This document shows, piece after piece, positions 1 through 11,499 of a stretch of DNA of 64,000 bases. Positions within the stretch are counted from its first letter, which is position 1; every line of letters starts with the position of its first letter. The stretch covers positions 786,331-850,330 of the forward strand of contig CAUJNA010002780.1 in NCBI GenBank assembly GCA_963377175.1. The letters run 5' to 3'. A model generated the notes under the pieces. It did no database searches. It saw nothing but the letters and a program-made list of their open reading frames with translations, and was not told where the DNA came from. A program made the position numbers and the translations under genes. The stretch comes from Effrenium voratum (taxonomy: Eukaryota; Sar; Dinophyceae; Suessiales; Symbiodiniaceae).

Positions 1-324
1 GTCGAACTGGTTATGAACCCATCTTCCATGACACAGGAAGTTCCACACACACGCACACACATACACGTGTAAAACAAAATCATGCCTTCATTGGTTTGCC
101 ATGTTCAAGAATGTATGTTTAGGGCCTAGCCACAAAGTGGAGTGCTGACAAGGGTATTATACAAGTTGACAAGGACTGCTCGCCGAATTCACAAAAACAT
201 GTAACGCTGCTCTTGGGTAGTTGCTGTTTGGGACATGTGCATCATGAATGATACGCAGGTTGAGCAGGGTGTCTCATCTTCTTGTCTGTTTGTGGCAAAT
301 CGGGACCTGGGGGCAGAAGGGATG
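1..324. other. left edge, no gene seen
   Basis: Only a short CA-rich stretch (about 43-68) stands out. Two open frames of about 70 codons overlap on opposite strands here and neither resembles a known protein. Confidence 0.5.
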
Positions 325-409
325 ACCATCAAAAAAAAACTTTTTTGGCAATCAACAAAAAACTTTCGGCCATCAACAAAAAACTTTTTTAGCAATCAAA
401 AAAAAACTT
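325..409 (+). repeat. A/T-rich tandem repeat, left flank
   Basis: About four copies of a 22-26 bp unit, each with the pattern ATC, an A-run, CTTTT and a short spacer such as GGCA or AGCA. The same unit occurs in the opposite orientation at 4832-4916, so the two blocks bracket the minisatellite and hairpin array between them. Function unknown. Confidence 0.85.
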
Positions 410-482
410 CCCACAATCTCACTCTGCTGCTTGTATATTCTGTTCTGTTGGTTGGCATTTGATTTTCTGGTTCCTTAAACAC

Positions 483-790
483 CCCTGGTCCCGTGGTCCT
501 TTGGTCCCTTGGTCCTTTGGTCCCTTGGTCCTCTGGTCCCTTGGTCCTTTGGTCACCTTGGTCCCTTGGTCCTCCACTTTCCTGGTCCTTGCTCCTCTGG
601 TCCCTTGGTGCTTGGTCTTGGTCTCCTGGTCCCTTGGTCCCGGTCCTGGAGCCCTTGATCCTCTGGTCCCTCCTTTGGTTATCTTTGGCCTCTGCTCTGT
701 TGGTCTTGGTCCCTTCATCCTTGCCTTTCTGGTCCTCTGGTCCTCTGGTCCTCTGGTCCCTTGGTCCCTTGATCCTTTGGTCTCTTGATT
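483..790. repeat. 8-bp minisatellite GGTCCYTT
   Basis: Dozens of copies of GGTCCCTT, GGTCCTTT and close variants follow one another, with occasional 1-2 base interruptions. The repeat keeps several frames open on both strands: the minus strand reads as a Gly-Pro-Lys-Asp-Gln-like repeat and the plus strand as a Leu-Val-Pro-Trp-like repeat. These frames follow from the unit having few stop codons and are not taken as genes. Confidence 0.9.
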
Positions 791-804
791 CTTTTGTCTT
801 TTGA

Positions 805-1010
805 GTTCCTCTCTGTTTGGCTTTTGCAGCTTTTTGTTGGGTTTATGCAGCTTTTGCGGCTTTGGCTTTTCGCATCCTCTGCATTACCAGTTTCTCTCAG
901 GTGGCTTTTTGGCTTTGTGGCTTTTGGCGGCTTTCTGGCTTTGGCTTTTTGCATCCTCTGCTTTCCCAGTTGGTTTTTGGCCGTGGCTTCCTGCATCCTC
1001 AGTTCCTCTT
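805..1010. repeat. GGCTTTT-type degenerate repeat
   Basis: Loose continuation of the preceding minisatellite, with units such as GGCTTTTT, GGCTTTGT and TGGCTTTTGC and two interspersed copies of a GCATCCTCTGC-like segment. More diverged than the GGTCC block. Confidence 0.7.
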
Positions 1011-1650
1011 GCCCCCCTTTCAATTGAAATGCCACCCCTATTCAAATCATCACTTTTTTCGATCATCATGGGGGGGCCAACCCCCACTACTATGTAGATT
1101 TTTTGCCCCTCATTGAATCATCACTTTTTCGATCGTCCCCCGCCCTAATTGAATCATCACTTTCTGGATCATCATGGGGGGGCTGCTCCCCCCCAACCCC
1201 CCCCCCGCTACTTGTAGATGTTTGGCCACAACTTGAATGATCACTTTTTCGATCATCATGGGGGGGCTGCCGCCCCCCCCCCCCAACCCCCCCGCTACTT
1301 TTTAGATTGTTTGCCCCCTCGCTGGTTTTTGAAATTTCTTGCCCCTAATTGAATCATCAGTTTTTCGATCATCTGGGCGGGGGCTGCCGCCCCCCCCCCC
1401 CCAACCCCCACCCCCCGCTACTTTTTACATTTTTTACCCCTAATTGAATAGTCACTTGTTCGATCACCATTGGGGGGCTGCCCCCCCCGCTACTTCTCAG
1501 ATTTGTTGCCCTAGTTGAATCATTATTTTCTTGATCATCGAGCTGCCACCCCCCAAACCCCCCCCGCTACTTTTTAGATTTGTGGCCCCCATTTGAATCA
1601 TCACTTTTTCGATCGTCATGCGGCAGCCCCCCACCCCCGCAACTTCCCCG

Positions 1651-2095
1651 CCACTTCAAGATGTTTTGCCCCTAATTGAATCATCACTTTCTGGATCATC
1701 ATGGGGGGGGGCTGCTGCCCCCCCAACCCCCCCGCTATTTTTTAGATGTTTGGCCACAACTTGAATGATCACTTTTTCGATCATCGTGGGGGGGGCTGCC
1801 GCCCCCCCCAACCCCCCCGCTACTTCTTAGATTGTTTGCCCCCTCGCTGGTTTTTAGATTTCTTGCCCCCTAATTGAATCATCAGTTTTTCGATCATCAT
1901 GGGGGGGGGCTGCCGCCCCCCCCAACCCCCCGCTACTGATCCAGAAAGTGATGATTCAATTAGGGGCAAAAAATCGAAAAGTGCGGGGGAAGTTGGGCGG
2001 GGGGCTGCCGCGTGACGATCGAATGATTCAATTAGGGGCAAAAAATCTAAGGGGAAGTAGATTTTTTGCCTTCTCGCTGGTTATCTAAATTTCTT
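1651..2095. repeat. higher-order duplicated block, copy 1
   Basis: The succession starting CCACTTCAAGATGTTTTGCC and running through the inverted copies near 1938-2045 recurs from 2526 (offset 875 bp), and its later half recurs again near 3600-3870. Several elements in the same order were therefore copied together. Confidence 0.75.
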
Positions 2096-2525
2096 GCCCC
2101 TAGTTGAATCATCAGTTTTTCGATCATCATGGGGGGGGCTGCCGCCCCCCCCCCCCAACCCCCCCGCTATTTGTTAAATTGTTTACCCCTAATTGAATCA
2201 TCACTTGTTCGATCACCATGGGGGGCTGACCCCCCCCCCCGCTACTTCTCAGATTTTTTGCCCTAGTTGAATCATTATTTTCTTGATCATCGAGCTGCCA
2301 CCCCCCCCCAAACCCCCCCTCTACTTTTAGATTTGTGATCATGCCGTAGCCCCCACTTCCCCGCCACTTGAAGATGTTTTGCCCCTAATTGAATCATCAC
2401 TTTCTGGATCATCATTGGGGGGGCTGCCGCCCCCCCAACCCCCCCGCTATTTTTAGATGTTTGGCCACAATTTGAATCATCACTTTTTCGATCGCCATGC
2501 GGCCCCCCCCCCCCCAACTTCCCCG

Positions 2526-2945
2526 CCACTTCAAGATGTTTTGCCCCTAATTGAATCATCACTTTCTGGATCATCATGGGGGGGGGCTGCTGCCCCCCCA
2601 ACCCCCCCGCTATTTTTTAGATGTTTGGCCACAACTTGAATGATCACTTTTTCGATCATCGTGGGGGGGGCTGCCGCCCCCCCCAACCCCCCCGCTACTT
2701 CTTAGATTGTTTGCCCCCTCGCTGGTTTTTAGATTTCTTGCCCCCTAATTGAATCATCAGTTTTTCGATCATCATGGGGGGGGGGCTGCCGCCCCCCCCA
2801 ACCCCCCGCTACTGATCCAGAAAGTGATGATTCAATTAGGGGCAAAAAATCGAAAAGTGCGGGGGAAGTTGGGCGGGGGGCTGCCGCATGACGATCGAAT
2901 GAAAGTGTTAGATTTTTGGCCTCCTCGCTGGTTATTTAGATTTCT
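2526..2945. repeat. higher-order duplicated block, copy 2
   Basis: Near-identical to 1651-2070 in order and sequence, including the inverted segment reading GATCCAGAAAGTGATGATTC. It diverges after about 2898, where copy 1 continues with a further inverted unit. Confidence 0.7.
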
Positions 2946-4831
2946 TGCCCCTAGTTGAATCATCAGTTTTTCGATCATCATGGGGGGGGCTGCCGCCCCC
3001 CCCAACCCCCCCGCTACTTGTTAAATTGTTTACCCCTAATTGAATCATCACTTGTCCTCTACTTTTAGATTTGTGGTCATGCGGTAGCCCCCCCCCCCAA
3101 CTTCCCCGCCACTTCAAGATGTTTTGCCCCTAATCGAATCATCACTTTCTGGATCATCATTGGAGGGCTGCCGCCCCCCAACCCCCCCGCTATTTTTAGA
3201 TATTTGGCCACAATTTGAATGCTCACTTTTTCGATCATCGTGGGGGGGGCTGCCGCCCCCCCCAACCCCCCCGCTACTTTTTAGATTTTTTGCCCCCTCG
3301 CTGGTTTTTAGATGTCTTGCCCCCTAATTGAATCATCAGTTTTTCGATCATCATGGGGGGGGACTTGTTCGATCACCATTGGGGGGCTGCCCCCCCCCCC
3401 CCGCTACTTCTCAGATTTTTGGCCCCAGTTGAATCCTTATTTTCTTGATCATCGAGCTGCCCCCCCCCCCCAAACCCCCTCTACTTTTAGATTTGCGGTC
3501 ATGCGGTAGCCCCCCCCCCCAACTTCCCCGCCACTTCAAGATGTTTTGCCCCGGATCATCATGGGGGGCAGCCCCCCCAACCCCCCCGCTATTTTTAGAT
3601 GTTTTGCCCCCTCGCTGGTTTTTAGATTTCTTGCCTTTATTTGACTCATCAGTTTTTCGATCATCATGGGGGCGGGCTGCCGCCCCCCCAACCCCCCCGC
3701 TACTGATCCAGAAAGTGATGATTCAATTAGGGGCAAAAAATCGAAAAGTGCGGGGGAAGTTGGGCGGGGGGCTGCCGCATGACGATCGAATGATTCAATT
3801 AGGGGCAAAAAATCTAAGGGGAAGTAGATTTTTTGCCTTCTCGCTGGTTATTTAAATTTCTTGCCCCTAGTTGAATCATCAGTTTTTCGATCATCATGGG
3901 GGGGCTGCCGCCCCCCCCAACCCCCCCGCTACTTTTTAAATTGTTTACCCCTAATTGAATCATCACTTGTTCGATCACCATGGGGCCCCCCAACCCCCCC
4001 GCTACTTCTCGGATTTTTTGCCCCAGTTGAAACATTATTTTCTTGATCATCATGGTGGGGGGCTGCCACCCCTCCCCCCCAACCCCCCCGCTACTTTTAA
4101 GATCTGTGGCCCCCAATTGAATCATCACTTGTTCGATCATCATGGGGGGGAACTCCGCCCACCCTAACCTACGTTGTTAATTTGTTTGCCCTTAGTCGAA
4201 TCATCACTCCCCCGACCACCACTGGGCGGGCTACCGCCCCCCCCCCCCCAAGCCCTCCGCTACTTGTTGGACTTTTGGCAGAGATTAAAATGCAACCCTA
4301 CATCATGGGGAGGCTGTTTTTACCATCATGGACCCCCTCGCTGCTTTTTAACATACATACATACATAAATACCTACCTACCTTCCCGGAGAGGAACTGGT
4401 GATGCTGAGAATGTAGGAATTCGATTTGCTGGTGATGCTGGTGATGTTGGATGGACATGCGGGGGATGTTGAAAACGATGCTGATGATGTTGACGGGCTA
4501 GTGTACACTTTAAAATACAGTATTTGCTAGCCAGTCCGGAAAACAAAAAAAAGTTTCCCAAAATAAAACACAAAAACAAATTAAATCTCGACCCTTTTTG
4601 TTTGTTTGTTCTTCTTCGTCTCTCCTGCTCTATCTCTCCTACTCTGTTTTTCTATTTCCAAGAACATGAGGAAACCCCGGCCTATACGCCTTTGTCGTGT
4701 AAACGCCCAGACCATCGCAAAAGAGTAACCCCGCAGCTACAGCACGTGGTGATGAGACCGTGTCCGTGCGCGTGCACTGCGTGTTCCTTTTGATACACAT
4801 GTTTCTCAGTAAATGCAGCCCTGAGTGCATT

Positions 4832-4916
4832 AAGTTTTTTCTTGATGGCTAAAAAAGTTTTTTTTTGATTGCTAAAAAAAGTTTCTTTTTGATTGTTAAA
4901 AAAGTTTTTTTTTGAT
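4832..4916 (-). repeat. A/T-rich tandem repeat, right flank (inverted)
   Basis: Reverse complement of the unit at 325-409: about four copies reading, on the minus strand, ATC, an A-run, CTTTTTT and AGC or AAC. With the left block it forms inverted flanks about 4.4 kb apart. Confidence 0.85.
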
Positions 4917-4919
4917 ATC

Positions 4920-7640
4920 CTTCCCGGGGCAGAACGACTCGTACTAGTTCGCAGGCCATGCAAGTCTCTAAGGATGTCGCATGACGACAGCCGACTCGTG
5001 CGGGAATAGAGTAAACCTTGGGAAACAGTCGGCACACCTTCGGAAGCCTCCGTGCTGAAAATCGCAGTGTGTGTAGAAACGCAACACAAGTGTATCTAAA
5101 TCTCAAAGTCAGCAACCCTTCCTGAATGGAAGTTCACAAGCAGTTAGCGGGGTCCTAACGCCTCACGTCCAAGCTCTTTGATGCTGTGTCCAGGGCATCT
5201 CCGCCATTGGCGATTCTTCGCCGTCCTCAGCCAGAAAGCGCAACAAATCACACGCGAGGCGAGGGACCTTTCAAGGCTTCATGGAAAACGCCTTTCCACA
5301 TGCACAATTGGAAAGTAAATCATTGCGGCACTGCTCAATTCCAAACAGCTCCAGCCCTCGCATCAACACCTGCAGTCGTGACACGTTTCATGTTCTAGCT
5401 GTGTCTCCGGGAGCAAACACCTTGTGGTGAATTGCCACAGGCAGAGAAGTTCCCTTCCCCCTATCTTGTCTTGTACCAAGAGGCCTGGGCAAAATTGCCA
5501 CTCGGGAAGATCAGGCGTCTTAATGGGTTCTGTGGGTCTCCCCTGTCTCCCCCTTCTCGTCTTCCCAACCACCAGACCACCAGAGCGCCCGTTGCTGACT
5601 GAGGCAAGGCACCATGACTGCCACGAACCGGGCTTCAAACCTGGAGAGCGGCCGAACTTCGCGCCACGCCGGCCACGTCGGACTTGGATCCGTCGGACTT
5701 TCAACGCAAACGTTTGTGGCAACCCTGCCGTTTGCGCAATTGACAAGCCACATTCAGCTGTCCCAACTCGACTTCCCTTTTTCTACATCGGATGAAGAAG
5801 CGACATCACAAGAACACAAGAACACTGGCATTTTGCGTCACCTCTCCCCCCACCACAGGACCAAACCACTCCATCCAACCGAATCTGTTGCACTGGCAAA
5901 AGAATTGCTGGCATGCGGTAGGCCTTTACCTCTGAATTGCGTACATATTAATGTCGCACGTTCCCAGCTGACATGGAAAAAATGACACGACTGAGCACCG
6001 ACAAAACAAACAACGATGCCATGCCATCATAACTCAACCTTTCCGGAAAGGGGGTGCCACAGCTTCATGTCAGTTGCAATTCATTCCCTCTTTCAACATA
6101 GGACTCGGTGAGTCCTTCCTCACACCGGTGTCCAAAACCATGAAAGGGCAGCACTCATTTGCACTTGCTATTGTCCCTGGCTGACCTTCAAATACCCGCG
6201 AGTTCAGTCCTCTTTGCGTTCAACCCATGCTGCCACGGGGAGGTGCAAATCCCGAATTCATCCAAGGCTGCCGCGGCCAGTCTGCTTGGACGACTGCCTG
6301 GGCCCGAAACGGATATTGGCCAGTCATGCTCGCATGCCCGGCAACAAGCCACCCGTCGGGCAGTCGGACCGAGGAATGTCAAGAAATTGCCCTGTGCTGG
6401 GGACAGCGCCAAGACTGTAGCATCGTTTGTCCATACCAATTTGTCACTCACATATCTTCTTCACATGGGCCGAATATGTGTCTAAATCCTTCTAAAAAAG
6501 TGACTCCTCAACTGTTGCTGCACTGCGCTGCGTGTGTCTACAGTAGCTGAAGACTGAAGACCTCATGCCAGGCAATGGCAGTGTCTGTTGTTCTTAGATG
6601 ATCTGAGCCAGTCTGCAAGCACGTCCACACTCGCCACTGCACTTGCTCAAAGGCCAATCTGGGTATGGCTCAAAACTATCAGTTGATCCGAGTCGCTCAA
6701 GGGACACATGGGCCGTTCTGAGGGTGCTGTCTGTTTCTGGAGCCATACCCAGCTCGTTCCTTGGAACTACCACTATACCAGTGCAAAATGCCAACAAGGA
6801 ATCCTCCAGTGTCTACATTGCAACATCGCAAGCTCAGCAACTACAATGAGTTGGAAATCGGCTACAGAAAGCTGGTGCAACGAACTGTCAAGTAATATGA
6901 GGTCAATGACATTCAAAAATCATGCTCGCGGTGAACTCCATTTGAGCGCAAAACTGGCCGCAAAGCCACTCAATCAATGGAAAACCAAGAGCCAGTGGTC
7001 TGCTTGCAGAAGCTCTTCTGACGACCAATGGCAAATTGTGATTGCTGCAAGCATTATCTCTCGACGTGGCTCGAAGAGGAAAATAGCGCCTTCGGCGCAC
7101 AGTTTATCGAAGCCAGTCGAAAATGCTTTTGGCGAAGCTCCCAAGAATGCTCAGGATCTGTTGAGTTTGTCAAACAATATATTTGGTTGGCATAGACTGG
7201 CTTGCTCAAACGGCTTTGCATGGAAACGTGTCAATGGAGTAGTGGGGTTCCACAAATGTCCACAAAGTGTGCTCGGTCTGCGCGAAAATGGACGTTTGTC
7301 ACTGGTGATACATGGCGGCCTCACGTCCTATTCGTCAGCGGTGCCTGGTGAGGAACCGTTCCCAAAACATGGGGCGAACCTTTAGCACTTCAAAATGAAA
7401 CCTCACCGAAGTCATACTCCGTAGTAGTGGAGTTACATTGCATGGATATCCCCTCGCACATGCTTTACCTTCAAACCCTCATGCCTTTCTAAGTATGACG
7501 TCTCTTCAGGATGGCAATGGGCCGCTTGAATGAAGTCGGGTTCACATGACCAGCTTTGCAGATGGTCAACTATCGGGGAGGCATTTTGAATGGGGAACCT
7601 TCGATACACATCATTTGCAAAGAGATTCTGTCAGGCTGTT
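4920..7640. other. no established gene
   Basis: The longest frame is 225 codons on the plus strand (6708-7385). It has no recognisable motif, and minus-strand frames of comparable quality overlap it. I see no repeat and no supported gene. Short exons of a split gene could be hidden here. Confidence 0.4.
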
Positions 7641-7648
7641 CCAACCAT

Positions 7649-8135
7649 TCAAGTTCGTACCATCCCAAGTGGTGCAGCCGCGCCTTGCCGCAACATGTTC
7701 ATCTCATGGTCAAGGGTCACAATGCGCATGCCGTCCTGCAACGCAAACCGCGAGCCAGAACATCTTTCGGCATCAGCTCTTCTCATGGCGTGCAAATCAA
7801 GTATGTGAAGCCTTGTGGGTAAAAACAATCCCACAGACTTTCGCGCTTTTCCTTGGCCATTGTGCCAATGAGGATGTGTTGTATTGGGGGCCGTTTGCTG
7901 AATGTCCACCATCCACTAACCACGTTTGCAGGCGTTCCCTTTTGAAATGTTTCAATCTTTGATACTCATGCTCGATACTCTTTTGACCTGCAATGGACAA
8001 ACTCGATTCAAAGAGTAAAAATGCTGGAAGCCTGCTGAACCCAAACGCGCGCATCCTCCGTTTGCTCAACTTGTTCGCTGTCCATCCCAGGCACTCACCG
8101 AGCCAAGAGGCCGTGTAGGCAAGACCCCTCGGCAT
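7649..8135 (-). CDS. exon-like open frames, unknown
   Basis: Two overlapping minus-strand frames (7797-8135 and 7649-7912) read as ordinary mixed-composition protein, with segments such as WLVDGGHSANGPQYN and DGMRIVTLDHEMNM. The family is not recognised. They could be exons of one gene or a decayed mobile-element reading frame joined by frameshifts. Confidence 0.25.
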
Positions 8136-8727
8136 CTGGCTCAGCCGCTTGCCTCCCCTTCACATCTTTGGGCAGTTTCTACAACCACGACTCCTCAACA
8201 AACTCCTGGCGGTGTCCCTTGCATTAAACCATGTTTTGGAAAAGAACACCAACGCCGCAAAGGCTTGAGCCGATGCAAACTTGAGCAAAGCACGCTGGGC
8301 CTGTCAGTTTGACGCGTACCAAAGAACCCACGAGTGAGGTCCTTGACGGGGGTATAGCAGGTCTTGATGCGCTGGCCTTTATGCAAAGCCTGCGAGGACA
8401 TGAGGGTGTCTGCAAATGGCGTATGGGACCCCCATTGGAACCCCTTCAAAACAACCAAAAAGGAGGCCTTGCAAAAAGACACCCCACGTGGACCACCGAA
8501 GTAAGTGTACCGTCAGTGGAGGCCGGATTGAAGAGATAGTACCACACAAGATCCAGTTACCCTTCGTTGGACCTTGATCTGAAAACTGTGCGGCTGGCGC
8601 CGTGGCGCGGCTTCCGACTTCACGAGAAAAATAGGGCCTGTGCATCTCCGCTAGTAGAACCGCAACTCGCCGTCTCTGCGAAGCGTGTCTAGGGACATTT
8701 CATGTCAGCAAGGCCGCGGAGCGACGT

Positions 8728-9350
8728 TCATCGCAAATCACTGCGAAATGGTCCGACTCCTAATGTGTGCCATGGACATGATTTCCTTGTTAGGCGGCTA
8801 CTCACTTTCCCACAGGTTTGAAAGCCATCGTCACGCCCTGCCCGCAAACCTGACAGCATTTGCGACATCAACTGCCTCACAAGCGCCACAAATGCCAGCG
8901 CGGCCTCAGGGACAGAATCACGAAACACTGAACACAAACAAACTGCATACGCATACGGATAAGTCATAAAGATGTTAGAACCATTGGATCATGGTGCATG
9001 ACCTGAACAATCATGGATTGGGGCTACATCCACTCTGCAACGCGTCCGCCGTTGCTGTGGCTACAGAATGGATCCCCTTTTCAAGCCGCTCCTAAATGGA
9101 AAAGGGGTCACACAGCCAAATTTGCCCCCGGAGACACCCAAGTGTCTTCTCTTACTCGGAAATCGCAGTCTTGGCCCCTTGCAGTTGTAGGGGATGCGGA
9201 TCTCGAAGTCTTTAATGGAGGACTCAGGTGAACATCGCGACTCTGAAGCTTGCTGCTCTCAGTCCAAATATCTTCAGTCCTCCAGCACCGTCTGCTGCGA
9301 GAAGACCATCTTGGTGTCGTTGTTGATCTGCACCTCATAGGCTGCAAAGA
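8728..9350 (-). CDS. exon-like open frames, unknown gene
   Basis: Minus-strand pieces with protein-like composition: FRDSVPEAALAFVALVRQLM in the frame at 8728-8967, FEIRIPYNCKGP near 9190-9230, and YEVQINNDTKMVFSQQTVLE near 9278-9345. The last two are interrupted by stops, consistent with short exons separated by introns. A neighbouring frame at 9335-9523 reads DTLTVTCGELGLTTPQRQVL. The family is not recognised, and joining them into one gene is inference. Confidence 0.3.
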
Positions 9351-9899
9351 TTCCGCAATGCAATCTTAGGACTGGACAATACAGGAACCAGGAACTTGGC
9401 AGGCGCAAAATAGTGCCACCTTCTCGTTGACTTTGAAAAGAAAACCAGCACTTGACGCTGAGGAGTCGTCAACCCCAATTCACCACAGGTCACTGTCAAC
9501 GTGTCTCTTTTCACCGAGGCCATCCGTGAGACGCTCCAAACCTAGCGCCTTTGTAGAATGGCGAGAGATTCGCCCTCGACTGAAAATCGAGATGCAAATC
9601 ATGATCAGCTCAATCCGAACAATGCAAACGCCGTGTCTCGTTGGAGGGTGGGGTCCACAATTTTCTGGCAAACCCCAGTCAAGCTGGCCCATCAGCTGCT
9701 GACCTATCAGCTGCACATTATCAGATGGCCGGCCGGCTATCGCTTTCTCTTCAGCTGGCCTGGCAGTGGCCCCAGTGTTGCCTTTTTGGGTTGAGTTACC
9801 CTCGGAAATCATCTAGAATCTAGACATCCTTTGGGGCCTGGTCGGTCGACCCCTCCATTGCTCCACGCAATGAAAACATCAACGCCAGCCATGGCAAGC

Positions 9900-10560
9900 A
9901 CTCAACATGCAAGGTATTGTGCCAGGATAAAGATTTCTTTAGTTTGCAGCTTTTTTTCCTTATTTTGACCCCGATCAAGGTGACTCGCGCCTCCGCCGCG
10001 CTTGCGCCTTGGGGTCAAACCCTTGCGCGCCGAGAGTTCGGTTGCGGGCGGTCAAGGCGCTGGCCCGCGGGCCCCGTCCAAAGCGGAGGCCACGTTCTCG
10101 CGCACACCCCGAAGATTGCGCTTGGCCTAGGCCCCAAGGGAATTCTCGTCGCATAGGGAACCTCCCAAAAGAACCCAAAAGAAACACACATTTTGAGAGG
10201 AACGTCTTTTTGGGAGGTCGCCATTTTGGACGATAATTTGAAGCGGGGGTCAGCTGAACCAGGCATCCGGCATCTTCGTACTCCTGCAAAACCCCACCAC
10301 GTCCTCAGGGTTGAGCTGGTCTGTGTTGGTGGCTTCAAAGAAACCAAAACCTAACAAGCAGTTTTGTGGGGTCATATGATCATGTGATAAGCCAGTGTCC
10401 AAAATACTTGCCTGTGGTGTATTCATTCCGATGTTAGGACGTGCCATATCGTTGTTCAGGTCTTCTCAGGTTTTGTGGTATCGTCTTGTTTAGCGCGTTT
10501 TAAATTGTTTAAAGAATACAATGTGCATGAAACACTCCTACAAAAAGCAAATGACGGAAC
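9900..10560. other. GC-rich stretch with one exon-like frame
   Basis: About 9970-10160 is GC-rich with open frames on both strands. A minus-strand frame at 10250-10447 reads ATNTDQLNPEDVVGFCRST near its end and could be an exon. Nothing is recognised; no splice chain was found. Confidence 0.25.
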
Positions 10561-10652
10561 ATGTTAAAGCTAGCTCATATGATCATGACAACAACCCATC
10601 TCATAGTCTCATGATGGCATGATCTCATGATCTCATGATCTCACGATCATCA
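10561..10652. repeat. short CATGATCT repeat
   Basis: Repeated CATGATCT and TCATGATC words, clearest at about 10618-10650, immediately after the stop codon of the adjacent minus-strand reading frame, so probably 3' flanking sequence of that gene. Confidence 0.6.
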
Positions 10653-10810
10653 TCCCAAGCCTCTGCCTTTGCCGCGGCCTTTTCTGCCGCTGGCAGCACC
10701 TCGCATGCCCGCGTTGTGTGCTGGCAGCTTTTCATGGCTTCTGTCTGACTTAGGGGCAGACTGCGCATAATATCGCCAAAGTCGGCGGCTGCCTGAGTTG
10801 CTCATTGAGG
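10650..10810 (-). CDS. probable last exon of an unknown basic protein
   Basis: The minus-strand frame reads SRRLWRYYAQSAPKSDR and ends GRKGRGKGRGLG before a stop at about 10650. The tail is rich in Arg, Gly and Lys, as in RNA-binding tails. A second open frame in the same stretch (ending DDDREIMRS) is the alternative. It is probably the 3' end of the gene whose other exon-like pieces continue to about 18.3 kb. Confidence 0.35.
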
Positions 10811-11024
10811 GCCGCGAACAGACAAAAAAAACAACTGGCGAGCTGGCATCGAAGAGGGAGACGGCTCCACCAGACGTGGCGCGGCTTTCCCTGCTACGGC
10901 AAATCAAAGCCCAGGATCTGCAAGGACTCTGAAAGAAAATCCAAACGCTGATCAAAAAAGGTATTTGTTTGGTGCTTGGAAATAAACTTATCCATCCATG
11001 TTCGTCAAATCCGTGAACAGGCAA

Positions 11025-11175
11025 CCGCCTCAGGGTTTGCTTCTGTCGTCGCAGCTCGGCCTGAAACGGCTGATCCCAAAGAGTCTGCTCCACCCCGGAA
11101 AGCTTGCGCATGTCCACAGCAGGCGCCTTCTTGACTTTGACTCGCTGCATGGTGTCCTCTTCAAACCTGACCGCG
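11025..11175 (-). CDS. exon of unknown minus-strand gene
   Basis: After a clean acceptor (GCGGTCAG) the minus strand reads FEEDTMQRVKVKKAPAVDMR, then KLSGVEQTLWDQPFQAEL and ends RRQKQTLR at a possible GC donor (GAG/GCGGTT). It is charged and predicted helical. It fits with neighbouring exons of the same character. Family not recognised. Confidence 0.5.
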
Positions 11176-11209
11176 CATAAGGTACCAATCACTCAAGAGA
11201 CAGCACCAG

Positions 11210-11345
11210 TCGCCGAGGCAGCCGCTCTTGCTGTTCTTGGAGAAGCCGCTTTGCTTTCTGGGCACCTGACAAGAGAAGCTCAAGAAGCTGAGTCCACACA
11301 AAGTTCAAGGCCGCTGCGTGCTGAGAGCTCTTCGGCTACGACCTC
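11210..11345 (-). CDS. two short exon-like pieces
   Basis: On the minus strand, EFTDAPKEVVAEELSARSG (about 11285-11345) and, after a CAG acceptor, AQKAKRLLQEQQERLPRRL (about 11215-11265). The second is a strong coiled-coil-type sequence. Exact boundaries were not settled. Confidence 0.4.
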
Positions 11346-11499
11346 TTTGGGAGCATCTGTGAACTCCTAGCCAAAATGCAGACTTCAGATCGCATTGAGA
11401 GAGAGAGAGAGAGTCAAATGCGAATGTATCCAATTGGGTCTCCCGGTCCAAATATGTTGCTTTATCTTCCATTGCGTGTGATTTACAAACTCAAAGGGG

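Larger units (their letters stand above)
1030..4300. repeat. array of 75-95 bp hairpin-bearing elements
   Basis: More than 30 copies of one short element. Each copy has, in order: TTGCCCC, a core like ATTGAATCATCAC, a TTTTTCGATCATCAT or TTCTGGATCATCAT segment, a G-run, GCTGCCGC, a C-run, AACCCCCC, then GCTACTTTTTAGAT. The G-run and C-run around the GCTGCC core are complementary and would fold into a strong hairpin. Most copies face one way; copies near 1938-2045, 2815-2895 and 3713-3825 are inverted. No coding sequence is supported. It resembles a MITE-like or foldback family, but I do not recognise a named one. Confidence 0.85.

Noticed and set aside
419..718. Collagen-like Gly-Pro-x reading on the minus strand
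   Set aside because: Produced by the 8-bp GGTCCYTT minisatellite; other frames are equally open.
1030..4300. CRISPR-like repeat array
   Set aside because: Units are adjacent and themselves repeated, with no unique spacers of constant length and no cas genes; the context is eukaryotic.
6708..7385. 225-codon plus-strand frame as a gene
   Set aside because: Unremarkable composition with no domain, and comparable frames exist on the other strand.
5000..9500. LINE-type reverse transcriptase remnant
   Set aside because: Some minus-strand stretches suggested an endonuclease or RT, but no catalytic motif (such as a Y/F-x-D-D box) could be found.
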